64,000 nucleotides of DNA from Allodiplogaster sudhausi. Its lineage: Eukaryota; Nematoda; Chromadorea; Rhabditida; Diplogasteridae. The translations under genes were made by a program, and so were the position numbers. The stretch spans positions 379,501 through 443,500 of the forward strand of contig CALZFC010000271.1 of NCBI GenBank assembly GCA_945643635.1, given 5' to 3'. Of the stretch, positions 51,801 through 63,074 are shown piece after piece. Under the pieces are notes generated by a model. It was not told where the DNA came from, made no database searches, and saw only the letters and a list, made by a program, of their open reading frames with translations. Within the stretch, counting starts at the first letter, position 1; the number at the start of each line of letters is the position of its first letter.

Positions 51801-52539
51801 ACCGAGTACATATGGCTGCATGTTTTGATTCGTTTGGCAGATTGCCAAGTGGCGAGAGAGACACTTTAACGTTGTACTTTCACGACGTTAGATACATGAG
51901 AAGAACCGCCTTTTTCTGCTGCATCCGACACCGTAGAGAGAGGGGGCTCTTTATGGCTCTCTCAATTTTTAATTATATTTTAAAGAGATTTTGTGCACAA
52001 ATAGCTGGTCGAGACAGCACGAATTGGCAAAGTGCCAATAATTATGAGGTGCAAAGAGGTGCGAAGAAATGAGCGAAATGAGGTGCAATGTGTGTTTTTT
52101 CTGCTTGCGCAGATTTTTTGCAATTTATTATGAATATTAACGTTAAGTATTGTGTACTTACAGAGTTGTAAACAGCATAATTGAGACTTTTGAGTTTAAA
52201 GAGCCAAAGGTCCTCGCACGAATTTGATCATACTGTAGACGGCAAGAGTTTTACAGAGAGCTTATTGGTTGGCTGAGGGGAGGAGCTTATGTCTCTTTTT
52301 CTTAATTCTCTTTTTCTCGCCGTGCTCTCGCTTTTTTCTGCCTCTCACGCAAACCACGCCTCCCTCTCGCACACGCTAAAATGATCGCAGACACGTAAGA
52401 GCTTATGAGGAGTACAGGGAACTAGGTAACTAAGTTGATTGTTTAGCTAAGTTAAACTATGAGCTAAGTTAAGCTTGGAACTAAGTTAGAAAGGAAATTT
52501 TTGTTGCTATTTTTACTAATTTTCTAAGGTATTTTGGCT

Positions 52540-52930
52540 TTATACGCTCCTTTAAGGCTCTGTTACTGTAGCTATTATGAAAATGTACATTAAAAGAAAC
52601 ATGCTGGCCAAGTTTGGCGGCTTTTGGAGCAAGTTGACCAAACGGACCAAAGTTGACCCTTTTGAACGGGTTACTGTAGCTAATATGTAAAATAACAAAA
52701 AAAAGAAACATGTTGGCCAAGTTTGGCGATATTCGAAAAAAAAATTGAATTTGAACTATGTTTTCTCCCGTCGCGAAATTGTTCGTACTGTAGCTTGGCA
52801 AGCAGCCAAGTTGGAAATGCTTGGCAAGTAGCCAAGTTGAAAAATTGAATTTGAACTATGTTTGCTCCCGTCGCGAATTTCTTCGTACTGAAGCTTGGCA
52901 AGTAGCCAAGTAGTTTTTTCTCTGCCAACA
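52540..52930. repeat. 108-bp unit and TTGGC palindrome block, copy 1
   Basis: Contains about two units of the 108-bp repeat (core AAACATGCTGGCCAAGTTTG, GACCAAACGGACC, GAACGGGTTACTGTAGC) followed by three NFI-like palindromes in a context TCTCCCGTCGCGAA...CGTACTGTAGC. Confidence 0.85.
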
Positions 52931-53064
52931 CTATTTCGCTTCCGTTCTATGTCTGCTCTCATCGTTCCTGCGCTATTTTCGCTGTCTTCGAGGACGCTCT
53001 TCGCTTTGTGCGCTATCTCGCTGGGACATTGTCGTTAGCTATGTTGCTCTGAACAGGGGACTAG

Positions 53065-54400
53065 TTAACTAAGTTACGCTATTTCCGGGAGTACCGCTAT
53101 TTTTAGGGAGCTAAAGAACAAAAAAAAGTTTTAGAGTTCTGGGACTCAGCTAAGCTTAGGGAGTTAAAGAAGAGTTAAGGAGTTTTTAGAGTTCAGGGTC
53201 TCAGCTAAGCTTAGGGAGTTAAAGAAGAGTTGAGTTTTTTGAGTTCAGGGTCTCAGCTAAGCTTAGAGAGTTAAAGAAGAGTTGAGGAGTTTTTAGAGTT
53301 CAGGGTCTCAGCTAAGCTTAGGGAGTGAAGAGCTAATGAGTTTTTAGCTGAAGTGCAAGAAGAGAAAGAAAAACATCAAAGGTTATATGAAAAGTTCAAA
53401 GCACGACAAAGAGGATACGAAAACAGCACATCAGAAAGCATGCTAAAATATGGTCTGAACATCAGAAAGCATGATAAGCATCAAAGGTTATAAGAAAAGT
53501 TCAAAGCACGACAAAGAGGATACGAATACAGCACATCAGAAAGCATGCTAAAATATGGTCTCCTAATTTTTCAGTTATTTCTAAGCTGTACATCACCTTT
53601 CTACAATAAAAAGAGAACTATTAAAAAAGGCTCTTCCCGGCTCCACTGCACGTCGAGCTAAGAAGGTCATCTCAGCTCCACTGAACGCAGAGCCAAGAAG
53701 GCCATCTCAGCTCAGCGTAATGCAGAGCCAGGACGGCAGAATCAAGTTGAGAAGCAACCCCAAGCTTGGGAAATTAAACCGACTTTGGACAGAAAGCGCT
53801 GGATGGCTATTTCGCGCAACCTACACTGGCCGAGTTTTCAAAGGGAGTTAATGATGCTGGGTATGCGTACTTGGAATGCTGGCAAAGTGCCAAAAAATTA
53901 TTATTTTAAGAGTTTTACTGCTTTAAACGTTACATAAAATTACAAACAAAAATCAGAGAGTAAGAGTAGAGTGGGAGAGACATGATAGAACTCTCTCTCT
54001 CTCTCTTTCTCTCTCTAAGTCGTCTCTCTCTCTCTTTCTTTCAATGTGAACAGGCTTCTTCAGGACTTGATCGTTTACTTGTAAGTGTCTGGGAGAACGC
54101 TCAACGTGAATTATATACATCTCTCTGTAGCTCATTACAAAGCTCTTTCTTTGTAAAATTCACTGGTATAGAGAGAGAGTCAACTTTCGGTCTCTTTGTA
54201 AGTGCTTTAATGTGTTTTAATCGGAAAAAAATGCGTAAACGCACACATGTTGGCATTGTGCCAAAAACTTTAAATGACTTGTGAATGCGTTAAATGGACA
54301 CGAAAAAATTCAGATTTTTGCAGAGAGACAGAGGAATGGGAGAAGAAGACAGAGAAATAGAGAGAGAGAGTGGAAAAGTAAGTTGTAAGTGTATATATTT
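53065..54400. repeat. Further monomer, B/D-like
   Basis: Starts with the boundary text, has the 55-bp array, a duplicated CATCAGAAAGCATG segment (53405-53560), the 35-bp-type GC-rich region near 53630, the CT tract and the exon-like block, and ends where the macro-domain gene region begins. Confidence 0.8.
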
Positions 54401-54598
54401 AATGTTTTTCATGTGTTTGGCTGTATGTTTGCAAGAGGTGCGAAGTGGTCGTCGGAGGTGCGAAGTGAGAGTCGACGTCTGTTTTTCTCTGCCAACGCTA
54501 TCTCGCCTTTTCGCGCCTGTGACTTTTTTTCTCTGCCAAGTTTGGCGGCTTTTGGAGCAAGTTGACTAAACGCACCTAAGTTGACCATTTTGAACGGG

Positions 54599-55285
54599 TT
54601 ACTGTAGCAACCATCCATGAATGCGAGCCTTGCGCAGACAGTTGTAGTAAGCAGCCCAGAGACGATGATGCTGGTGACCAGTCAGCTTCGTCTTGTCAGC
54701 GTTGCCGCTGCAGATGGGCGCAACGGCGTGAATGATTCCTAAAAGCAAAGTGCATTACGAAATGTCCACATAAATGAATAAAGAGGAATATCATAAAAAT
54801 ATTAATAATTGTTATTGAATCAATTTTGCTAACCATTGCAGGAAAGGCCGTAAGCCGCAGTGCGAACGACGTCGCCTGCCTTGAGCTCGAGCTTGTCGTA
54901 ACCAAGCTTTCTGCAATGCTTCGCCTTCCTCATTCCCAACTCAGCATCCAGAGCCTTGAGGTTGTCAGCGCCACCGACATCGAGAATGCGGTTGCGGATG
55001 GCACCGTTAACTCCGGAGCCTGATGAATAGGCGTATAATGTAAATGTAAATAAGTAAAATAAAGTGAGTAATAATTTTAAAAAAAATTATAAAATACGTG
55101 AAATTAATTGGATTTTTGTTATGGAAAAATGAAAATAAATGAAGTTGTCTTACGAGAGGTATATAAAAGAAGGAGAACATACCGATGCCAAGCTGAGCAT
55201 TGGCCGCGTTGACGATGGCATCGTGGCCAGTGACGAATTCGATCTTGCCCTCGTTAACCTTGATGGTCAGGTTGCGAAGCGGCAT
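54599..55285 (-). CDS. Macro-domain (ADP-ribose binding) protein, truncated 3' end
   Basis: Three exons with canonical, in-phase junctions: 55183-55285, 54834-55019 and 54599-54738. The start reads MPLRNLTIKVNEGKIEFVTG and then HDAIVNAANAQLGIG-SGVNGAIR, which carries the macro-domain signature: the DAIVNAAN motif that recognises ADP-ribose and the glycine-rich substrate loop. YGLSCNGIIHAVAPICSG is the later core strand-loop. Such proteins bind or remove mono-ADP-ribose from proteins or hydrolyse related metabolites. The usual last third of the domain (the second phosphate loop and final helix) is absent: after HGWLLQ the frame reaches TAA inside GAACGGGTTACTGTAGC, which is the 108-bp satellite. 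The gene is therefore probably broken by repeat expansion, unless a further exon is spliced in from beyond the repeat. Confidence 0.8.
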
Positions 55286-55289
55286 CGTT

Positions 55290-56110
55290 GAAAGAAGAGA
55301 AAGAGTTAAAGATGAGATATCTGTAAAAGAAGAGGAAGGAAGTCATTGAAAAAATTGAATGATACAGACATATGTATGTAATTAAGGTAAAAGGGGAAAA
55401 AACGGAATAGCAGAAACATAGTATGATCGGGAGCTAATAATGCAAGCACAATGAAGGAGTAATCTATGATGATGAAGCTGGCGAAATTAGCACCTATAGA
55501 AATGTGAATGCAGTTGAAGTGTTCACACCAATTAGAAGAGGGGATGCATAAAATTGACTCGTAAGTAGTGGTCACGCCTGTTTATTAATCCGCATGACTG
55601 AATCTCCGTATTCGCAGTAAATTATTAAAGAAGAGGCATCATGAGAGTGGGAGAGAGAAAGAGAAAGAGAGAGGTCGCAGCAAATTATTAAAGAAGAGAC
55701 AGCAGCAGAGAGGGAGAGAAAAAGAGAAAGAAAAAGAAAGAAAGAAAGAGAAAGAGCTGAAGTGACCTTTATGTAGAATATGTATATGTTAATTCCTTTA
55801 TTTCTCAATGAATGTAATAAGGCTTGCTCCAAATACGTGTGCATATTCAATGTATGTAGATAAGTGTAGCGAATAAATTTATTCCAAAAACTGCAAAAGT
55901 GTGCACATGCGAAGAAATATAATATTCTAAGAACAGTAATAAAATGAAATCAATAAGAAATGGAGTAAATGAATAAGCAATGAATGTGTTAAATCCTTTG
56001 TTTCTCCTTTATTTCTCAATGACTGTAATGCTAAGTACTCACAATAATTTATTTTCTATGTCTAATATTTTGCTAAGTACTCAAAATTATTTATTTTAGA
56101 TGAATGAGAC
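55290..56110. other. A+T-rich spacer with short duplications
   Basis: No gene seen. The text CGCAGTAAATTATTAAAGAAGAG at about 55614 is repeated with changes near 55675 (truncated here to key text: AAATTATTAAAGAAGAG), each followed by a GA tract. TTTATTTCTCAATGA and GCTAAGTACTCA also occur twice, at 55798/56008 and 56031/56072. Confidence 0.6.
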
Positions 56111-57480
56111 ATGAGCGACAGATGTATGCGGGATAGATGTGTTTAACTTGAAAGAGAGAGAGAGAGAGATTGCGAGAGATACAGAGAATGAGTTAGATAT
56201 ATAAAATGTGCAGACTGAGAGCTTTGTAATAAGCTCATTCCCATCATATCCACATTAAAGCATCAAAAATACAAAAAGAAAGTACAAACCGAGTACATAT
56301 GGCTGCATGTTTTGATTATCTAAGTCTGTTATTTGGCAAAGTTCTCTCTATTAGTTATTTTCTAAGTCTGCTATTTTGTAATGTGCTCTCAAATATTTAT
56401 ATTCCACGTATGCGATGTTGATATCTCAAAAAAGAACTGCAGTTCCAAGCATCCACAAGGAACCGCAAAAACTGCAGTTCCAAGCGTTCGCAAGGAACCG
56501 CAGTACCCAGCTCTCGCAAGGTACCGCAAAAGCTGCGGCTCCAAGCGTTCGCAAGGGAACAGCAAAAAATGAGCGGCCAGGCTGACAGGCGAATCAACCG
56601 TGAGGCTGTGCCTGGAATTCGCCGATTAAACCGAGTTCTGGGATGCCCATGAACCAGCGCACACTATACTTGACGGCTTTTCGACCAAAATGTTTATCTC
56701 TGGGTATGCCTTCTTGGAATGTTGGCTAAGTGCCAAAAAGAGACTATTTTGAGAATATTACTCCTTTAAAGGATACATAAAATTCCAAAAAAATCGGAGA
56801 GTATAAGGAGAGCGTGAGAGACATGATAGAACTCTCTCTCTCTCTCGTTCTCTCTCTTTATGTCGTCTCTCTCGCTCTTTCTTTCTATGTGAACAGGCTA
56901 TTTATGACTTGGCCGTGTACTTGTTAGTGTATGTTCAAACGCTCAACGTGAATTATATACATCTCTCTGTAGCTCATTGTAAAGCTCTTGCTGTGTACAA
57001 TTCACTGGTATAGAGAGAGAATCAACTTTCGGTCTCTTTGTATGTGTTTTAATGTGTTTTAATGGAAAGATGCATGTATGTTGGCATTGTGCCAAAAACT
57101 TTGAATGAGTTGTACATCTGTTCAATGGACACGAAAAAATACAGATTTTTGCAGAGAGACAGAGGAATGCGAGAGGAAGAAGGAGAAATAGAGAGAGAGT
57201 GGAAAAGTAAGTTGTAAATGTATATATTTAATGTTAGCAGAAGGTGCAAAGTGGTCAGCGGAGGTGCGAAGTGAGAGTCGACTAAGTGGCTCGGTCGCTA
57301 TTGGTCGAAATCGGGAATGGGCCAATGAGCGAGGGGGGCGGAGTTTCTTTCTATGTCTGCTCTCCTCGAGCATAGCGCTATTTCGCTATTTTCGCACTTC
57401 TTCGAGGACGCTCATCGCTTTGTGTGCTATCTCGCTGTTCCAGACACGTTAGCTCTTTTGCTCTGAACAGGGGACTAGGT
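56110..57480. repeat. Diverged monomer fragments
   Basis: Holds the TATA-like element (56198), a 35-bp AACCGC array (56440-56560), a diverged exon-like block (56897) and two NFI-like palindromes, in the same order as in the main array but with more differences, so it is an older or rearranged copy. Confidence 0.75.
57297..57345 (+). promoter_or_regulatory. Divergent CCAAT pair with GC box
   Basis: ATTGG at 57300 and CCAAT at 57322 are followed by GAGCGAGGGGGGCGGAG. The same layout is at 62033-62075, there 17 bp after a perfect TTGGC(N5)GCCAA site. CCAAT plus GC box is a classic eukaryotic promoter layout; no gene is seen downstream. Confidence 0.35.
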
Positions 57481-57559
57481 AACTAAGTTATTTGTTTTGC
57501 TAAGTTAAGCTGTGAGCTAAGTTAAACTGTGTTGCTAAGTTGAACTATGAGCTAAGTTA

Positions 57560-59970
57560 AGCGTGGGGCTAAGTTTGGCGGCTTTTGGAGCAATTTGACC
57601 AAACGGACCTAAGTTGACCCTTTTGAACGGGTTACTGTAGCTATTATGAAAATGTACACTAAAAGAAACGTGCTGGCCAAGTTTGGCGCCTTTTTTAGCA
57701 CTTTGACCAAACGAACCTAAGTTGACCCTTTTGAACGGGTTACAATAGCTATTATGAAAATGTACACTAAAAGAAACATGCTGAAAAAGTTTGGCGATAT
57801 TTGGAGCAAGTTGACCAAACGGACCAAAGTTGACCCTTTTGAACGGGTTACTGTAGCTAATATGTAAAATAACAAAAAAAGAAACATGTTGGCCAAGTTT
57901 GGCGATATTCGAAAAAAAAATTGAATTTGAACTATGTTTTCTCCCGTCGCGAATTTGTTCGTACTGCAGCTTGGCAAGTAGCCAAGTTGGAAATGCTTGG
58001 CAAGTAGCCAAGTTGAAAAATTGAATTTGAACTATGTTTGCTCCCGTCGCGAATTTGTTCGTACTGTAGCTTGGCAAGTAGCCAAGTTGAAGCTTGGCAA
58101 GTAGCCAAGTCGTGGGCTCGGTGATGTGTCTACGTTCTCGCTAATCGCAGGCTCGGCGAAAAGATTTTTTTTTCTCTGCCAACACTATTTCGCTTCCGTA
58201 CTATGTCTGCTCTCCTCGAGCATAGCGCTATTTCGCTATTTTCGCACTTCTTCGAGGACGCTCATCGTTTTGTGCGCTATCTCGCGGCGTCGATTACGTT
58301 AGCTCTTTTGCTCTGAACAGGGGACTAGGTAACTAAGTTAATTGTTTTGCTAAGTAAAGCTATGAGCTAAGTTAAACTGTGTTGCTAAGTTGAACTATGA
58401 GCTAAGTTAAGCGTGGGGCTAAGTTTGACCGGGTTACTGTAGGTATTATGAAAATGTACACTAAAGGAACATGCTATCCAAGTTTGGAGGCTTTTGGAGC
58501 AGGTTAACCAAACGGACCTAAGTTGACCCTTTTGAACGGGTTACTGTAGCTATTATGAAAATGTACACTAAGGGAAACATGCTGGCCAAGTTTGGCGGCT
58601 TTTGGAGCAAGTTGACCAACCGGACCTAAGTTGACCCTTTTGAACGGGTTACTGTAGCTATTATGAAAATGTTCACTAAAAGAAACGTGCTGGCCAAGTT
58701 TAGCGGCTTTTGGAGCACTTTGACCAAACGGACCTAAGTTGACCCTTTTGAACGGGTTACTGTAGCTATTATGAAAATGTACACTAAAAGAAACATGCTG
58801 GCCAAGTTTGGCGGCTTTTGGAGCAAGTTGACCAAACGGACCAAAGTTGACCCTTTTGAACGGGTTACTGTAGCTAATATGTAAAATAACAAAAAAAGAA
58901 ACATGTTGGCCAAATTTGGCGATATTCGAAAAAAAAATTGAATTTGAACTATGTTTTCTCCCGTCGCGAAATTGTTCGTACTGTAGCTTGGCAAGTAGCC
59001 AAGTTGGAAATGCTTGGCAAGTAGCCAAGTTGAAAAATTGAATTTGAACTATGTTTGCTCCCGTTGCGAATTTGTTCGTACTGTAGCTCGGCAAGTAGCC
59101 AAGTTGAAAATGCTTGGCAAGTAGCCAAGTCGTGGGCTCGGTGACTGTTTACGTTCTCGCTAATCGCAGGCTCCGCGAAAATTTTTTTTTCTCTGCCAAC
59201 ACTATTTCGCTTCCGTACTATGTCTGCTCTCCTCGAGCATAGCGCTATTTCGCTATTTTCGCACTTCTTCGAGGACGCTCATCGTTTTGTGCGCTATCTC
59301 GCGGCGTCGATTTCGTTAGCTCTTTTGCTCTGAACAGGGGACTAGGTAACTAAGTTATATGTTTTGCTAAGTTATAAATAAACTATGAGCGAAGTAAGCT
59401 CTAGGCTAAGTTAGAAAGGGAATTTTTGTTTGCTATTTTTACTAATTTTCTAAGGTACTTTGGCTTTATACGCTCCTTTAAGGCTCTGTTACTGTAGCTA
59501 TTATGAAAATCTACATTAAAAGAAACATGCTGACCAAGTTTGGCGGCTTTTGGAGCACTTTGACCAAACGAACCTAAGTTGACCCTTTTAAACGGGTTAC
59601 TGTAGCTATAATGAAAATGTACACTAAAAGAAACATGCTGGCCAAGTTTTGCGGCTTATGGAGCACTTTGACCAAACGGACCTAAGTTGACCCTTTTGAA
59701 CGGGTTACTGTAGCTATTATGTAAAATAACATTAAAAGAAACATGTTGGCCAAGTTTGGCGATATTCGAAAAAAAATCGAATTTGAACTATGTTTTCTCC
59801 CGTCGCGAATTTGTTCGTACTGTAGCTTGGCAAGTAGCCAAGTTGGAAATGCTTGGCAAGTAGCCAAGTTGAAAAATTGAATTTGAACTATGTTTTCTCC
59901 CGTCGCGAATTTGTTCGTACTGTAGCTTGGCACGTAGCCAAGTTGAAAATGCTTGGCAAGTAGCCAAGTC
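57560..59970. repeat. 108-bp tandem arrays and palindrome blocks, copies 2-4
   Basis: 108-bp units: about three at 57565-57870, four to five at 58430-58880 and two to three at 59480-59720. Each array is followed by the same block with TCTCCCGTCGCGAA and four NFI-like palindromes, then by TCTGCCAACACTATTTCGC text and a boundary-like ACTAGGTAACTAAGTTA (57475, 58325, 59341). The whole cassette is about 850-1015 bp and is itself repeated. The unit length is 36 codons, so long open frames result on both strands. Confidence 0.85.
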
Positions 59971-60177
59971 GTGGGCTCGGTGACTGTTTACGTCTCGCTA
60001 ATCGCAGGCTCGGCGAAAATTTTTTTTCTCTGCCAACACTATTTCGCTTCCGTTCTATGTCTGCTCTCATCGTTCCTGCGCTATTTTCGCTATTTTCGCT
60101 GTCTTCGAGGACGCTCATCGTTTTGTGCGCTATCTCGCGGCGTCGATTACGTTAGCTCTTTTGCTCTAAGGAGGGGA

Positions 60178-60740
60178 CTAGTTAACTAAGTTACGCTATT
60201 TCTGGGACTACCGCTATTTTAGGGAGCTTAAGAGCTTAAAAGAGCTAAGAAGAGTTTAGGAGTTTTTAGAGTTTTGGGGCTCAGTTAAGCTTTAGGAATT
60301 TTTAGAGTTTTGGGGCTCAGTTAAGCTTAGGGAGTTAAAGAAGAGTTAAGGAGTTTTTTAAAGTTTCGGGACTCAGCTAAGCTTAGGGAGTAAAAAGCTA
60401 ATGGGCTTTTAGCTGGAGTGCAAGAACAGAAAGAAAGACATCAAAGGTTTGAAGAAGAGTTCAGAGCAAGCCAAAGAGCTTACGAATACAGCACATCAGA
60501 AAGCATGCGAAGTTTAAGAGTTTAAGTAAATCTATGCACTAATAAAGACTCCTAATTTTTCAGGTAATTCTAAGCTGCACATCGTCATTTTACAATTAAT
60601 AAAAAAAACATTAAAAAAGGCCTATCCCGGCTCCACTGCACGTAGAGCTAAGAAGGCCATCTCAGCTCGACGGCACGCCGAGCCAAGACGGCCAACTCAG
60701 CTCAACTTAATGCAGAGCCAGGACGGCGGAGTCACTTTAA
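60178..60740. repeat. D-type monomer, 5' part
   Basis: Boundary text, 55-bp subrepeats and GC-rich segment very close to the monomer that starts at 36155. It breaks off near 60735 and joins a 35-bp array. Confidence 0.8.
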
Positions 60741-61015
60741 CGTTGTTCTGCAACTACGTTAGATAAGAAGAACTTCTATTTTAAATAGCTTTTGTGCACA
60801 TATGGCCTGGCCGCAAAAACTGCAGTTCCAAACGGTCGCAAGGAACCGCAGAAGCTGCAGTTCCAAGCGTTCGCAAGGAACCGCAAAAGCTGCAGCCGCC
60901 TTTCTCTGCTGCATCCGACACCATAGAGAGAGGCGGCTCTTTTAAGCTCTCTCTATTTTTAATTCTATTTTAAATAGCTTTTGTGCACATAAGGATGCAT
61001 GTCTCGACTCTACTG

Positions 61016-61617
61016 CACGTCAAGCCAAGAAGGCCATCTCAGCTCGACTTGACGTCAAGCCAAGAAGGCCATCTCAGCTCGACTTCGCGTCAAGCCAAGA
61101 AGGCCATCTCAGCTCGACTTCACGTCAAGCCAAGAAGGCCATGTCAGCTCGACGACACGTCAAGCCAAGAAGCCCATCTCAGCTCGACGACACGTCAAGC
61201 CAAGAAGGCCCTCTCAGCTCCACGGCACGCCAATCCAAGAAGGCACTCTCAGCTCCATTGCACGTGGAACCAAAAGGCCCTCTCGGTTCAGCGATGCGCT
61301 GAGCTGGGAAAGCAGTCACGTCAAGCCAAGAAGGCCATCTCAGCTCGACTTGACGTCAAGCCAAGAAGGCCATCTCAGCTCGACTTCGCGTCAAGCCAAG
61401 AAGGCCATCTCAGCTCGACTTCACGTCAAGCCAAGAAGGCCATGTCAGCTCGACGACACTTCAAGCCAAGAAGCCCATCTCAGCTCGACGACACGTCAAG
61501 CCAAGAAGGCCCTCTCAGCTCCACGGCACGCCAATCCAAGAAGGCACTCTCAGCTCCATTGCACGTGGAACCAAAAGGCCCTCTCGGTTCAGCGATGCGC
61601 TGAGCTGGGAAAGCAGT
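61016..61617. repeat. 301-bp direct duplication of 35-bp repeats
   Basis: 61016-61316 and 61317-61617 are near-identical and each consists of about eight 35-bp units (core CGTCAAGCCAAGAAGGCCAT, CTCAGCTCGA). One visible difference is CACGTCAAG versus CACTTCAAG at about 61458. Another array of the same unit is at 62420-62640. An open frame of 206 codons results, with three peptide versions of the unit in rotation. Confidence 0.9.
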
Positions 61618-62764
61618 CAGTTTGAGGACGTACCTCAAACTTGGGTGATTAAACCGACTTTGGCCAGGAAGCACTGGATGCCTATAAGCTGGCGCAACCT
61701 ATGTTAGCCGAGTTTTTCTTAGCATGTGAGGCCAGCGTGTTGGGGGACACTTGGTAACGCGGGGAGCAGGAGCGACCAAAAATTTCATATGGCTGCATGT
61801 CTTTTTGGCGATTGGCAACTTGCCAACCTGTGAGAGAGACACTTTAACGTTCTCCTGCAACTACCTTAGATATGTCAAAATAACCGCCTTTCTCTGATGC
61901 ATCCGACACCATAGAGAGAGGCGGCTCTTTTAAGCTCTCTCTATTTTTAATTTTATTTTAAATAGCTTTTGTGCACATATGGATGCATGTCTGGTTAGCG
62001 GTTGGCAACTTGCCAAGACCTGGCTCGCTCGCTATTGGTCGAATCCTGAAATGGGCCAATGAGCGAGGGGGCGGAGCTCCCGTGGCCTCGGCGATCTCGC
62101 GTGTCGCAGGCTCGGCGAACTTTTCTCTATTGCAAAGTGCTCTTCTTATCATGTGTTCTAAGTGCTACTATAGAAATCTTCAAATTTTTCTGGTCATTTT
62201 GAGCAATCAACTATGTTTCTGCGATAAAAATGATGGATGAGGAAACTTCTTTTAAATGTCTAATCGTTCAGGCTTACTTTTATACAACATTACATAGCTA
62301 AAAAAACCGCCTTTCTCTGTAGAAAAATGTAGGATAGAGAGAGACACAGCTTCCGAGCTCTCTCTAAATGTTTTACGCTAAATTAAAGACTTGTGATTAC
62401 ATATGGCTGGCTCAACTGCGGCCATCTCAGCTCGACGTCACGTCAAGCCAAGAAGGCCATCTCAGCTCAACGTCACGTCAAGCCAAGAAGACCATCTCAG
62501 CTCAACGTAACGTCAAGCCAAGAAGGCCATCTCAGCTCAAGTCAACGTCAAGCAAAGAAGGCCATCTCAGCTCAACCCAACGTCAAGCCAAGAAGGCCAT
62601 CTCAGCTCGACACCACGTCGAGCCAAGAAGGTCAACGGTACAGCCCTGGGCGGAACCAGGCAGGCAGTAAGATTGAGGAAGTACCTCAAACTTAATTAAA
62701 CCGGCTTTGGTCAGGGAGCACTGGATGCCTATGAACTGGCGCAACCTATGTTGGCCGAGTTTTT

Positions 62765-63025
62765 CTCTCAATGATTTATTTTTAATGTCTGCTATATTGC
62801 CATCTGTTCTCAATGAATTATTATCTAAGTCTGCTATTTTGCCAAGTGCTCTTAATGATTTATCATCTAAGTCTGCTATTTTGCCAAGTGCTCTCAATGA
62901 TTCATCATCTAAGTCTGCTATTTTGCCAAGTGCTCTCAATAATTTATTATCTAAGTCTGCTATTTGGCTAAGTTCTCTCTATATTTAAATTCTAAGTCTG
63001 CTATTTTGTAAAGTGCTCTCAAATA
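62765..63025. repeat. 42-bp tandem array
   Basis: Five to six units of 42 bp with core CTAAGTCTGCTATTTTGCCA and AGTGCTCTCAATGA. It translates to 14-residue repeats (KSAILPSALND) but has no other coding sign. The unit holds an NFI half-site (TTTTGCCAAG). Confidence 0.85.
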
Positions 63026-63074
63026 TTTATATTCCATGTATGCGATGCAAGAGCTGCAGTTCCCAGCTCTCGAT

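Larger units (their letters stand above)
32803..52440. repeat. Head-to-tail array of large satellite monomers (A-D types)
   Basis: The boundary text ACTAGTTAACTAAGTTA recurs (aligned at TTAACTAAG) at 32808, 34663, 36155, 37893, 41248, 43108, 45068, 46928, 48889, 50566 and 52426. Spacings are 1855, 1492, 1738, 3355, 1860, 1960, 1860, 1961, 1677 and 1860 bp. Monomers share a 5' array of 55-bp subrepeats, a 35-bp-type GC-rich segment, NFI-like palindromes and a 3' tail with CCAAT and GC-rich text. A types (1855-1860 bp) are at 32808, 41248, 45068 and 50566; B types (1960) at 43108 and 46928; C types at 34663 and 48889 carry another 35-bp subrepeat; the monomer at 36155 is a D type. The 3355-bp unit is two B-like monomers fused by a deletion near 39396. 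Short ORFs repeat with the monomers and are not convincing genes. Confidence 0.93.

Noticed and set aside
32803..52440. CRISPR-like array
   Set aside because: Eukaryotic context; direct repeats are 35-108 bp without unique spacers of constant size.
54599..55285. Initial reading of the gene as a translation initiation factor
   Set aside because: The DAIVNAANAQLG motif and IIHAVAP strand are diagnostic of a macro domain.
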